From Candidatus Symbiothrix sp. (lineage in GTDB: Bacteria > Bacteroidota > Bacteroidia > Bacteroidales > Azobacteroidaceae), in assembly GCA_031261285.1 (NCBI GenBank), contig JAISKM010000070.1, positions 1 through 64,000 of the forward strand: a stretch of DNA of 64,000 nucleotides, in the 5' to 3' direction. Each line of letters starts with the position of its first letter. Position 1 is the first letter of the stretch. The notes beneath the pieces were generated by a model. The model worked only from the letters and a program-made list of their open reading frames with translations. It searched no databases and had not been told where the DNA came from. This document shows positions 1 through 8,785 of this stretch, piece after piece. Position numbers and translations under genes: made by a program.

Positions 1-304
1 CGATAAGAATATCAGTGGAAGTAGCGTCATCAACTGCAGCTGTCTTGTTATAGACCAACAAGCCAACGACAGTGTCGGGATCGGTTTCAACAGGAAAGTC
101 ATCGGGTAAAGCCATGAGGCCGGTGATTTCCACCTGAGGTAAGAGCAGACCGCCTTTTGTGCCATCCAACCGGAGGTTGACGCCACTGTCGGCACTCGGC
201 GCATCACCATCGCCAATGGAAACTTGGGCGGTGAGTGATGACCAATTACCGGTTACTAAAAAAGTAGTAACCAGCACTACTAAAAATGTTTTTTTCATTT
301 GCAT
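1..304 (-). CDS. Secreted surface protein, N-terminal part (truncated by window edge), same family as 18518..19616 and 20109..20465
   Basis: Minus-strand translation MQMKKTFLVVLVTTFLVTGNWSSLTAQVSIGDGDAPSADSGVNLRLDGTKGGLLLPQVEITG...VVGLLVYNKTAAV; signal peptide plus the GGLLLPQ...LVYN motif shared with two other ORFs here. Confidence 0.8.
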   Translation of the reverse strand, partial: MQMKKTFLVVLVTTFLVTGNWSSLTAQVSIGDGDAPSADSGVNLRLDGTKGGLLLPQVEITGLMALPDDFPVETDPDTVVGLLVYNKTAAVDDATSTDILI

Positions 305-640
305 ATAATTTTTTCGCCTCCCTGTCCCCCTTCGTTCGGCAATTTTTTAAAATAACAAAGCGTGAGGAACTATAAAACTCTCTGTTCTCAAGGCTCAGCA
401 AAGCCCATACTACCAAAGAGCAATAGCCTCACGCATCTGATTACATATAAAATAAAATTATATACAAAAAAAGATACGTGAGCGCTTTTGCCCACATCCC
501 GGTAGTAATTCGAATTTTGCTGATTCTGAGAACGGGATATGTCTTAAACGCTACGTTTTTTATAAATAAGTCCTTCTACACAATTGACGACACTTCGTCT
601 GCATAGAATTGGTGCAAAGGTAAGCATTTTTTTTCAAACT
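305..640 (-). ncRNA. Candidate structured 5' leader RNA with promoter (copy A)
   Basis: Homologous in order and structure to 18163-18517; promoter TTTG...TTACCTTTGCA at about 613-638; complementary loops at 516-522 and 396-402; closing stem 360-367/427-434; conserved TTGCCGAACGAAGGGGGACAGGGAGGCGAAAAAATTATATGCAAATG before the start. Confidence 0.7.
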
Positions 641-838
641 ATCAAATAATTTTGAAAATAATTTCAAAAATGTTTGGAAAATTGAAAAATATGTTTTACA
701 ATACCTCTGAAGAGTTGATGGAGTACATGCACAACCTTTATGTGTATGAACAAAACGAGATGTCATCGTTTTACTTTTCCTTAATGAATTGCACAGTAGG
801 GATTGTCTGGTCGCTCAAAAGCGTTACTAAAAGATTTG

Positions 839-1756
839 TCATATTTTTAATTTTTGTTGTTTAAAATCATTCCCCGTCAGCAACCCTTTAATGCCCAAAA
901 TTTGCAACCGCTTAGCGATTGCCTTCATTCGGTCTGCATTAAAAACAGTGGGCTTCAATGGCGTTTTGATAAAAATGTAGGGATTTACTCTCAAGCCGAA
1001 ATCTTTGGAAATCGCGGATAGTTTATACATAATTTGATCGAGATAATTGACCGGATTGGCGCGTGTTACTCTGCCTGTAGGTGGGGATAATGATACTTTG
1101 CACTCGCCAACAAATATCTGATTATCAATGGTCCAAACTACGTCTATTTCGTTGTCGTTGGTTTTTTGTTCGTTGTCGCGAAAAATTTCTACACCTCGTT
1201 TGATATGTTCATCGTTTAAGCATTTGTCGTTTTTAATTCGATTGAATATGTATTTTTCAAACCGTTCTCCGGGGTTATTGCCGGTTTCATATTTTGTTGC
1301 TTTCAGTTTAAAATGCAAGCCATAAAGCGACAGATATTCTTCCACATTTATTCGGTAGTTGAGCGGCACATCTTCGCCCGTCCTTACATTTTCAATTTTG
1401 TTTATGCCGATAGGAATATAATAATACTCAGCCTCATATTTGAAAAAATGCTGAAAAATAGCAATCGACATTATCTTTGTTCCGCCGGTAAGATTGATAA
1501 TATAGCCATCGTCTTTCGAAAAATTACATTTGTTCAGTTTTTTGCGGGCATCGGGCAAATCGTCTTCCGAAACAATCACAATTTGAATATCTTTTTTGTC
1601 TATTTTCAAGGCATTGCAAAACCGGGCAGTCATTGATTCGCCCATTCGCGCGGTGGTAATGAAAATATGCCGGTCGAACTTCCCTTCCATCTCTTTTGCC
1701 AAAAGGAAGTTGGGAAGCAGGTGTTCGCTGATGAGGGAAACGAGATGGGTAGTCAT
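839..1756 (-). CDS. Card1/Can2-like CARF + PD-(D/E)XK nuclease (DUF1887 type), type III CRISPR ancillary effector
   Basis: N-terminal CARF-like segment with NLTGGTKIMSIA motif; C-terminal NEIDVVW...FVGECKV resembling the D...ExK nuclease core. Confidence 0.75.
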   Translation of the reverse strand: MTTHLVSLISEHLLPNFLLAKEMEGKFDRHIFITTARMGESMTARFCNALKIDKKDIQIVIVSEDDLPDARKKLNKCNFSKDDGYIINLTGGTKIMSIAIFQHFFKYEAEYYYIPIGINKIENVRTGEDVPLNYRINVEEYLSLYGLHFKLKATKYETGNNPGERFEKYIFNRIKNDKCLNDEHIKRGVEIFRDNEQKTNDNEIDVVWTIDNQIFVGECKVSLSPPTGRVTRANPVNYLDQIMYKLSAISKDFGLRVNPYIFIKTPLKPTVFNADRMKAIAKRLQILGIKGLLTGNDFKQQKLKI

Positions 1757-1761
1757 GATTT

Positions 1762-3024
1762 TTATTCCTTATTGTTTGCTTTTATTTCCACCGGATACCA
1801 TTCCGTAGCCTCAACGATTTTGTCGGTATCTTCCCAATCAAGACGCATAAAGTCAATAATGCCATCTTCTTTCGGAAAAAGCGAATGGCAATAACGCGGA
1901 AAAACCTCTTTTGGAACAATGCCGATATAATCTGCACCGGTTACCATCTTATAGATTTCAACGGATTGCGACAATTTAAACGGAATATGGTTATTATACA
2001 GGGCAATAGCAAATTTTACCGTTTCGTTTACCCTTGAACTTGCGCTACCGGCAAGGCGTAATTTCCACTCCGAATTTTCACGACTCACAAAGAGCGAAAT
2101 GTGCGTTGAATTTCCACCGCGACAAACTTCCCAAGGATGACCAAACCGCCACTCTCCACGTGTAAACCATTCTGTAAATTCTTCGATAGAATCGGGATTT
2201 ATTTCCTTCAAACCGTCATCGCGTCCGTCGGAAAATGCACGATAGGCATCTACATTTGAAATATCGGGACGTTTCTTGAAATATCCGTTGGCATCATAAC
2301 CTAACCTGCAAAAAGCGAAAAATTTACCTGCGGTCATTTCCGATATTCCCGGCAATGGACAATCGTCAGCCGATTGCGCTACGATTTTTGCCAAAACAGT
2401 TATGCCTTTCTTTGTCAATCCTTTTGCAATCATTTTCTTTTCATCAGGATTGATTTTCCAATAATCCTTCCGTAAAATCTTTCCATAACGGCGATTATAG
2501 GACAATTTTTCGTTCAAAAACCGGTTGTAACCGGCATTGTCTTTTACTATCCAATCGCAATAATAATTGACTAATTCGTTCAAAAGAGTCAAAAGTTCCG
2601 AGTTATCAATATCGCCGTAATACTGGGGAATTTCCTTTGCAAGGTGAAAAGTCAATTCGCTTTCGATACTGAAATAGTATTCTCCGTTGTATTGGTTGGT
2701 CGCAAAGTGATACCAATGTTGTGCATCGGGATAATGATAGAGCCAGGTTTCTTCAAACTGCTCACGATTATCGACTTCGCCGTTTTTTTTGTATTCGCGA
2801 TACGAACCAAAATCTTTGATGGTGCCTCTGTCAAGACAAAACCAAAAATCACGATAATCATCATGCTCCGCATCAGCAGCGATGACCGTCATCGTTTGAA
2901 AAATCTGCATCAAAACACTTTTGTCGCAGTCTTTTACGACAATCGGCTGCGCTTTGGCAACCTGCAACAGGCGGTCGAAGTGGGGAGCTTTTGTGGGTGT
3001 AGGGTGTACAAGGGCTGTATTCAT
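1762..3024 (-). CDS. Hypothetical protein, 420 aa, family not recognised
   Basis: Long ORF, 5 nt upstream of the Card1-like gene and 12 nt downstream of the AAA ATPase gene, same strand. Confidence 0.75.
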   Translation of the reverse strand: MNTALVHPTPTKAPHFDRLLQVAKAQPIVVKDCDKSVLMQIFQTMTVIAADAEHDDYRDFWFCLDRGTIKDFGSYREYKKNGEVDNREQFEETWLYHYPDAQHWYHFATNQYNGEYYFSIESELTFHLAKEIPQYYGDIDNSELLTLLNELVNYYCDWIVKDNAGYNRFLNEKLSYNRRYGKILRKDYWKINPDEKKMIAKGLTKKGITVLAKIVAQSADDCPLPGISEMTAGKFFAFCRLGYDANGYFKKRPDISNVDAYRAFSDGRDDGLKEINPDSIEEFTEWFTRGEWRFGHPWEVCRGGNSTHISLFVSRENSEWKLRLAGSASSRVNETVKFAIALYNNHIPFKLSQSVEIYKMVTGADYIGIVPKEVFPRYCHSLFPKEDGIIDFMRLDWEDTDKIVEATEWYPVEIKANNKE

Positions 3025-3036
3025 ATTTATTTCAAT

Positions 3037-4221
3037 TTAAAATAATTCTATCGGATTTATTTTTAAGAACTCATCCAAAGGGGTGCCATTGGTACCGACC
3101 AATAATAATTTGGCATCGGGATACTGACCCTTAAAAAGCGACATACCCAAATTTTCCGAACAGACACCGCTTTTAACTTCCAAACCTATCATTTGTTCTT
3201 TCTTTTTCATCAAAAAATCGATTTCGTAATTGCCTGCGTGCCAATATAGAAGTTGATAGTCGCTTTTGATGGCATTGTTCAACAAATGCGAGCCAACGGT
3301 CGATTCAAACAGTCGTCCCCATAAATCGTGCTCTTTCTGTGCCTTTTCAAAGGTGGTATCCAACTGCAACGAAAGCAAGGCATTGTTATAAACTTGAAAC
3401 TTGGGACTTGAGGCACGTTTATTCACAGCACTGCCGGAATATTTTTCTAATCCACCCAATAATCCACTGTCATTCAATAGTTTAAGATAATGGGCAAGTG
3501 TCGTTGTATTGCCTGCATCAAGCAGTTGACCGAGCATCTTGGTATACGACAAAATCTGTCCGGAAAACCGGGCACCTAATTCAAACAGATTTCGAAGCAA
3601 AGCCGGTTTGTCCACCCGTGTGAGCATCAAAATATCTTTTGATATACTTGTTTCAACGAGCGCGTTGCGAATATATTCTTTCCATCGGGTTTCATCGCCA
3701 ATGAGCGGAGCTGAACCCGGATAACCGCCAAAATAAATGTACTGCTGCAAATTCCATCCAAATGCCGATTGCATCTCGGAGTAAGTCCAATGTGATAAAT
3801 GGATGATTTCAAACCGTCCGGCAAGTGACTCTGTCAATCCCTGTTGAATCAGCAGTCGCGATGAACCCAAAAGAATTAACTTGATGTTTAATCCCATTCG
3901 AGTATCCGCATCCCATTCCTTTTTAATTGTTTCACTCCAATTAGTGATTTTTTGCACTTCATCAATTACTAAAAGAAACTCCTTTTGTGTTGAGATTTTC
4001 ATCCTAATCCGCACTTCTTCCCATATTTGGCTTATCCATACGGCATTACCTGCGCTCACGCCATCAGCACTTTCGTATTTATGGGGAATAGCCACCTGAT
4101 CAAGTGCCTGCAAAACCAAAGTAGTTTTTCCTACCTGTCGCGGTCCGGCAAGCACCTGAATAAACCTCCTCGGCTCTTCAATTCGCGAGATAACATTCTT
4201 TAATTCAATTCGTTCTATCAT
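3037..4221 (-). CDS. AAA_14 / DUF4143 family ATPase
   Basis: Walker A AGPRQVGKTTLV, Walker B LLVIDEVQKI, typical C-terminal DUF4143-like nuclease-fold region. Confidence 0.9.
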   Translation of the reverse strand: MIERIELKNVISRIEEPRRFIQVLAGPRQVGKTTLVLQALDQVAIPHKYESADGVSAGNAVWISQIWEEVRIRMKISTQKEFLLVIDEVQKITNWSETIKKEWDADTRMGLNIKLILLGSSRLLIQQGLTESLAGRFEIIHLSHWTYSEMQSAFGWNLQQYIYFGGYPGSAPLIGDETRWKEYIRNALVETSISKDILMLTRVDKPALLRNLFELGARFSGQILSYTKMLGQLLDAGNTTTLAHYLKLLNDSGLLGGLEKYSGSAVNKRASSPKFQVYNNALLSLQLDTTFEKAQKEHDLWGRLFESTVGSHLLNNAIKSDYQLLYWHAGNYEIDFLMKKKEQMIGLEVKSGVCSENLGMSLFKGQYPDAKLLLVGTNGTPLDEFLKINPIELF

Positions 4222-4233
4222 AATTTTATTGTT

Positions 4234-4296
4234 TACTCAATGTATTGAGTATTTTTACTCAATACATTGTGCAAAGATACTCATAATATTGAGAAT
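4234..4296 (-). promoter_or_regulatory. Palindrome cluster around the AAA ATPase promoter
   Basis: TACTCAAT-GT-ATTGAGTA (4234-4251) plus degenerate copies at about 4256 and 4279, around TATCTTTG (-7 element) upstream of the 4221 start. Confidence 0.6.
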
Positions 4297-5289
4297 ATCT
4301 GCATTGCAACTGTTTTTTTTTTGAAAAAGTGGTTTCGAGATTGGTTCGTGTATTATGCGGTCAACTAACACATAATGGTCGTTGCCAAAAAGTGATTTTT
4401 CTATTTTGTCAGCTTTGATATTCTTATTGTTGGGAAACTCATCTACCCTCCGCCTAAAATCAATTTTTTGTTCTTTATTATGGACTTTTTCTGCCAGCGA
4501 AGCCAAAATTGCTATCCTTATTGCACCTTTTATTGAACTGCCGGGAATGTAGGGCAAGCCCATTCCATTGTGAATGGTTTCTTTGAGTGTATCATTAGCA
4601 TTTACGGTGGAAAACAAAGGGAATCTCCGTATCTTGTCGGCTAACAGAATCACGATATGTGGTTCTTTATTGATATAATTGGGCAAAGACACATTGCTTT
4701 TGAACATCACATCAAACGCAGCAAAGTTAATGTTTTTGTATTTGATTGCGCCTTTTTCTTCAAAATTCAAAATATTTACTTTCACTTCTTTGTCGAAATG
4801 AACGTTTATTCCTTTGGCAAAAGAAAGGATGTTGCCGACAATAATTTTTTCAAGAAATTCACATCTGCCTTTCAGGTCTTCAATTTGAAGAAATTTTGCA
4901 TAATTTTCCTGATTCAACGGTAGATATTTTCGCAGTTGGTAGGTGAATTTACTTTCCCAAACCTGCACAAGAATCTTGTTTGCCTTCACGCTTTCAAGTT
5001 CGATTGTCATTTCTTTATCGCCGAGTTTGACATTACTTTTTGCCGAAGAAAAAAACGCACCGATACTTTCCGTGCCTTCCTCAATGCACACAATAGCAGC
5101 TTTTCCGTTGATGCGTTTGTACTGAATCAACGGATATTTGTAACGAAAACCATCGTCCGTATGATTATGAAACAACAGATTGTTCGAGGTCAACATATTT
5201 ATTACCACACCGCGAAATTTTGAAATCTCATTTTGCTTGATGGGATTGTCAAAAATGATGACAAGTAGAGATGTTTGAGTATTATTCAT
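4255..5289 (-). pseudogene. Cas6-like N-terminus fused to a truncated Csm5-like RAMP fragment (probable deletion chimera)
   Basis: Residues about 1-205 (FRGVVINML..LLFHNH..FRYKYPLIQYKRING..LNQENY..NILSFAKGI..LPNYI) resemble Bacteroidetes type III Cas6; the next part contains GLPYIPGSSIKGAIR, a Csm5/RAMP signature; the C-terminus runs through the next gene's promoter. Confidence 0.7.
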
Positions 5290-5357
5290 GTCGCATCGTT
5301 TGCTGCAAAGATACGAAATAATTATTAATGGTCAATGGTTAATTTGCTCGATTTTTT

Positions 5358-6470
5358 TTAGAGTAGTCGATACAGCCCACCAGGGAAACAGCGCACCACG
5401 CCTTTCATTTCCAAATTGAAAAGCAGGGCGGCTAATTTGCTGACGGGTAAATTCAGGGTTACGCACAGTTGATTGAGCAGTTTGCCTTCTGATGTGGTTA
5501 ATTGCTTGACAACCGGTTGCTCTTCTTCGGTTAGTTCTGTGAACAGGCTGCGTTGGACGGCTTGGGGTGTTTTTGGGGCTTCGAGCCAACACATTTCGCG
5601 AAAAATATCGTCTGCGCAGGTGATTAACGCGGCTCTTTTTTGTTTGATTAGCTTGTTGCATCCGATAGAGTAGGGGTCTGTGGCTCTGCCGGGGAGTGCA
5701 AACACGTCTTTATTGTAGCTGTCGGCAATGCTTGCCGTAATCAATGCGCCACCTCTCTCGGCCGATTCCACCACGACGGTGCAATCAGACATTCCGGCGA
5801 CAATGCGGTTGCGCTTGACAAAATTTTGACGGTCGGGGTTGGTTTCGCTCATGAAGTCGGTCAACAATCCGCCTTGATTCAGCATTTCAACTGCCGTATT
5901 TCGATGTTCAGGCGGATAAATACGGTCGAGTCCGTGCGCCAACACGCCCACCGTCGGCAATGTATGTTTGAGTGACGAGCGATGCGCCTGAATGTCAATG
6001 CCGTAAGCTAATCCGCTCACTATCAGGGTGTCTGGATACGTTTTTGAAATATCCAGAATCAATTTGTCCGTCATTTCTTTGCCATACGTGGTGGCATGGC
6101 GCGTGCCGACAAAACTGATGATTTTCGTCGCATTCAAGTTCGCATTGCCGCGAAAATAGAGCATGATGGGGGCATCTACACACTCTTTTAGCTTTTGTGG
6201 GTAGTTCGCATCTTGAATGAACAGGGCTTGAATGTTGTTTTTCCGAATAAATTTCAGCTCTTTTTCCGCACGCCTCAACGCTTCGCCCGTATGAATATCT
6301 GCAATCACACGTCGCGAAATACCGGGAATGTGTTCCAACAGTCGCGCTTTTTCTTTGAACAACAGCGACACATCAGGCAGTGTATCAATGACTTGCTTTG
6401 CCGTGACGGCTCCGATGCCCTTGACGAGCGTCATGCCGATTTGATAAACCAAATTTTGGTTGGTATCCAT
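5358..6470 (-). CDS. dprA: DNA processing protein DprA/Smf
   Basis: Rossmann-like fold motifs IISFVGTRHATTYG...VSGLAYGIDIQAH...NRIVAGMSDCTVVVES; C-terminal winged helix. Confidence 0.95.
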   Translation of the reverse strand: MDTNQNLVYQIGMTLVKGIGAVTAKQVIDTLPDVSLLFKEKARLLEHIPGISRRVIADIHTGEALRRAEKELKFIRKNNIQALFIQDANYPQKLKECVDAPIMLYFRGNANLNATKIISFVGTRHATTYGKEMTDKLILDISKTYPDTLIVSGLAYGIDIQAHRSSLKHTLPTVGVLAHGLDRIYPPEHRNTAVEMLNQGGLLTDFMSETNPDRQNFVKRNRIVAGMSDCTVVVESAERGGALITASIADSYNKDVFALPGRATDPYSIGCNKLIKQKRAALITCADDIFREMCWLEAPKTPQAVQRSLFTELTEEEQPVVKQLTTSEGKLLNQLCVTLNLPVSKLAALLFNLEMKGVVRCFPGGLYRLL

Positions 6471-6517
6471 GGCTACAAAAGTACGAAAAAAATTATAAAA
6501 TGCAAATTTTTTGCAAT

Positions 6518-7747
6518 TTAATTACGCTTTGTTCGGAAAAATACTGCAAATAAAATACCTACTACCAAAGTATAACCGGTGAATGTAAACCAAATGGCCG
6601 GCCACGCACGCACGCCGGCGACGGTAAAATAATCAATGACTTGAGCGGCGGCAAATTGTCCGACCACCGCACCCGCACCCATCTCAGCCATCATCCACAA
6701 GCCTTGTGCACTTGCGCGAATGGGTTCAGGTGCTTCCCGTTCGATGAATAATGAGCCGGAAATGTTGAAAAAATCAAACGCCATGCCATAAACGACCATC
6801 GACAACAGCAGCCACACAAAGCCTGTATCCGGATTTCCAATGCCAAAAAAGCCGAATCGCAGTGCCCAGGCACCGATGCTCATCAGCATAATTATCTTAA
6901 TGCCGTATTTGCGCAGCACAAACGGAATCGCCAAAATAAATAGAGCCTCCGAAATCTGCGAAATCGACAACAGTATAAGCGGGTATTTTACGGTGAATGA
7001 ACCGGGATAACCGGCACGAAAATCATCCAGAAAGGGCATTCCCCACGTATTGGTAATTTGCAGGCAGATGCCGATCAACACCGCAAACAGAAAGAAAATC
7101 CGCATTTGTTTTTGTTTGAACAGCGATAACGCATCCAAACCAAAGGCGATTTTCCACGAAAATTTGTCTTGAGCCATCCCTTTTCCTCCCCCTCTTGAGG
7201 AGAGGGTCGGGGGGAGGCTAAATGCGTACAAACCCAGCACAGCCGAAGCTCCTGCTGCTAACAGCAACTGGTTGGCACTAAACGTCCAACCCTGCAAATT
7301 CACAATCCACATGGCGACGATAAATCCCACTGTGCCCCACGTGCGAATCGCCGGAAAATCTTTATCCGTATCGAAACCGGATTTACTTAACAGGCTGTAA
7401 CTCAGCGAGTAACTTAATGAAATTGTGGGCATAAACACGGCTAAATAGCAGCCCATCAGCCAGGCAATTTGGCTGTAGGAAGTGGCGCCTGCCGCAAAAA
7501 AGAGCACAATCGCACCGGTGAGGTGACAACTGCCGAACAAGCGTTCGCTATTCAGCCATTTATCGGCAATGATGCCGGCAATTCCGGGCGTAATGAGCGA
7601 CGCCAAGCCTGCCATCGCATAAATAAATGCAATTTGTGCAGGCTCTGTGCCAATGCTATACAGATAGCCCCCAAACGAAATCAACCAACTCCCCCAGATA
7701 AAATACTGGAGGAATTGCGTGATGATTAATCTTATTTTTATACCCAT
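6518..7747 (-). CDS. MFS nucleoside permease (NupG/XapB-like)
   Basis: 12-TM protein, start MGIKIRLIITQFLQYFIWGSWLISFGGYL typical of nucleoside:H+ symporters. Confidence 0.85.
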   Translation of the reverse strand: MGIKIRLIITQFLQYFIWGSWLISFGGYLYSIGTEPAQIAFIYAMAGLASLITPGIAGIIADKWLNSERLFGSCHLTGAIVLFFAAGATSYSQIAWLMGCYLAVFMPTISLSYSLSYSLLSKSGFDTDKDFPAIRTWGTVGFIVAMWIVNLQGWTFSANQLLLAAGASAVLGLYAFSLPPTLSSRGGGKGMAQDKFSWKIAFGLDALSLFKQKQMRIFFLFAVLIGICLQITNTWGMPFLDDFRAGYPGSFTVKYPLILLSISQISEALFILAIPFVLRKYGIKIIMLMSIGAWALRFGFFGIGNPDTGFVWLLLSMVVYGMAFDFFNISGSLFIEREAPEPIRASAQGLWMMAEMGAGAVVGQFAAAQVIDYFTVAGVRAWPAIWFTFTGYTLVVGILFAVFFRTKRN

Positions 7748-7756
7748 GCTGTTTTT

Positions 7757-7840
7757 GGGGTGAAAGGTGAAAGGTGAAGGGTAAAGGGTGAAGGGTGTCC
7801 ATCGTACCTTTTACCTTGCACCTTTTACCTTTCACCTATT
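7757..7840. repeat. Heptameric tandem repeats in inverted orientation (GGTGAAA)n / (ACCTTTT)n
   Basis: ggtgaaaggtgaaaggtgaagggtaaagggtgaagggtg followed by accttttaccttgcaccttttacctttcacc; could fold into a long hairpin. Confidence 0.8.
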
Positions 7841-7841
7841 T

Positions 7842-8762
7842 TTATTTGTTTACTTGAAATTTCGTGTTGCCGTTCACAAGAAAATCGACGATTTGCTTTG
7901 CTGCTGCTACACCGGCGTTGTTGTTGGCTTCTGCCGTTTGGGCGCCCATCTTTTTCGGGGTTGAAAAATAGCGTTTTGCAAATTTTTCTTTCAATTCGGC
8001 GTCGTTGCCCGGCATGATGTCCGTCACATATTTGAAATCGGGACGGGCTTCCATTACCTTCACCAATTCGGCTTCGTTGATGACCTCCTTGCGTGCTGTG
8101 TTGACCAAAACCGCGCCTTTCGGCATTTTGTTCAATAAAGCGGCGTTGATGGAATTTTTCGTTTCAGCCGTTGCAGGGATGTGCAGAGAGATGAATTGAC
8201 TGGTCGCGTAGAGTTCTTCGGCGGAAGAAACCGCTTTCACGCCATCGTTTTCAATCACTTCTTTCGGACAGAACGCGTCGTAGGCATAAATTTCCATGCC
8301 GAAACCTTTGGCGATGCGTGCCACATTGCGTCCGACATTGCCATAGGCGTGGATGCCCAATTTTTTGCCCCTCAATTCACTGCCTGAACTGCCGTCATAG
8401 AAATTGCGCACGGCATACACCATCAAGCCGAGTGCCAATTCTGCCACGGCATTGGAATTTTGTCCGGGTGTGTTCATCACCACCACGTTGTGGGCAGTTG
8501 CAGCAGCCAAATCCACATTGTCGTAACCCGCACCGGCGCGCACCACGATTTTCAATGCTTTGGCAGCGTCCAACACTTCCGCGTCGATGATGTCGCTTCG
8601 GATGATGATGGCGTTGGCATCGTGTACGGCATCCAACAACTGCGATTTTTCCGTATACTTCTCTAACAGAGCCAGTTCCATGCCGGCGCCGTCAATCACT
8701 TCTTTAATGCCTTTCACTGCTTCTGCCGCAAATGGCTTGTCTGTAGCTATTAAAATTTTCAT
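7842..8762 (-). CDS. serA: D-3-phosphoglycerate dehydrogenase
   Basis: 2-hydroxyacid dehydrogenase fold; GKKLGIHAYGNVGRNVARIAKGFGMEIYAYD NAD-binding motif. Confidence 0.85.
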   Translation of the reverse strand: MKILIATDKPFAAEAVKGIKEVIDGAGMELALLEKYTEKSQLLDAVHDANAIIIRSDIIDAEVLDAAKALKIVVRAGAGYDNVDLAAATAHNVVVMNTPGQNSNAVAELALGLMVYAVRNFYDGSSGSELRGKKLGIHAYGNVGRNVARIAKGFGMEIYAYDAFCPKEVIENDGVKAVSSAEELYATSQFISLHIPATAETKNSINAALLNKMPKGAVLVNTARKEVINEAELVKVMEARPDFKYVTDIMPGNDAELKEKFAKRYFSTPKKMGAQTAEANNNAGVAAAKQIVDFLVNGNTKFQVNK

Positions 8763-8785
8763 ATTTTATAATATTAGAATATAAG

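Noticed and set aside
305-640. Leader as a cobalamin, TPP or other well-known riboswitch
   Set aside because: Did not see the cobalamin-box GCCACTG or TPP CUGAGA/ACCUGAUCUGG consensus in the right order; an Rfam/Infernal scan is still needed.
652-864. 70-aa plus-strand ORF (MKIISKMFGKLKNM...)
   Set aside because: AT-rich, overlaps the promoter side of leader copy A and the 3' end of the Card1-like gene; no recognisable domain or RBS.
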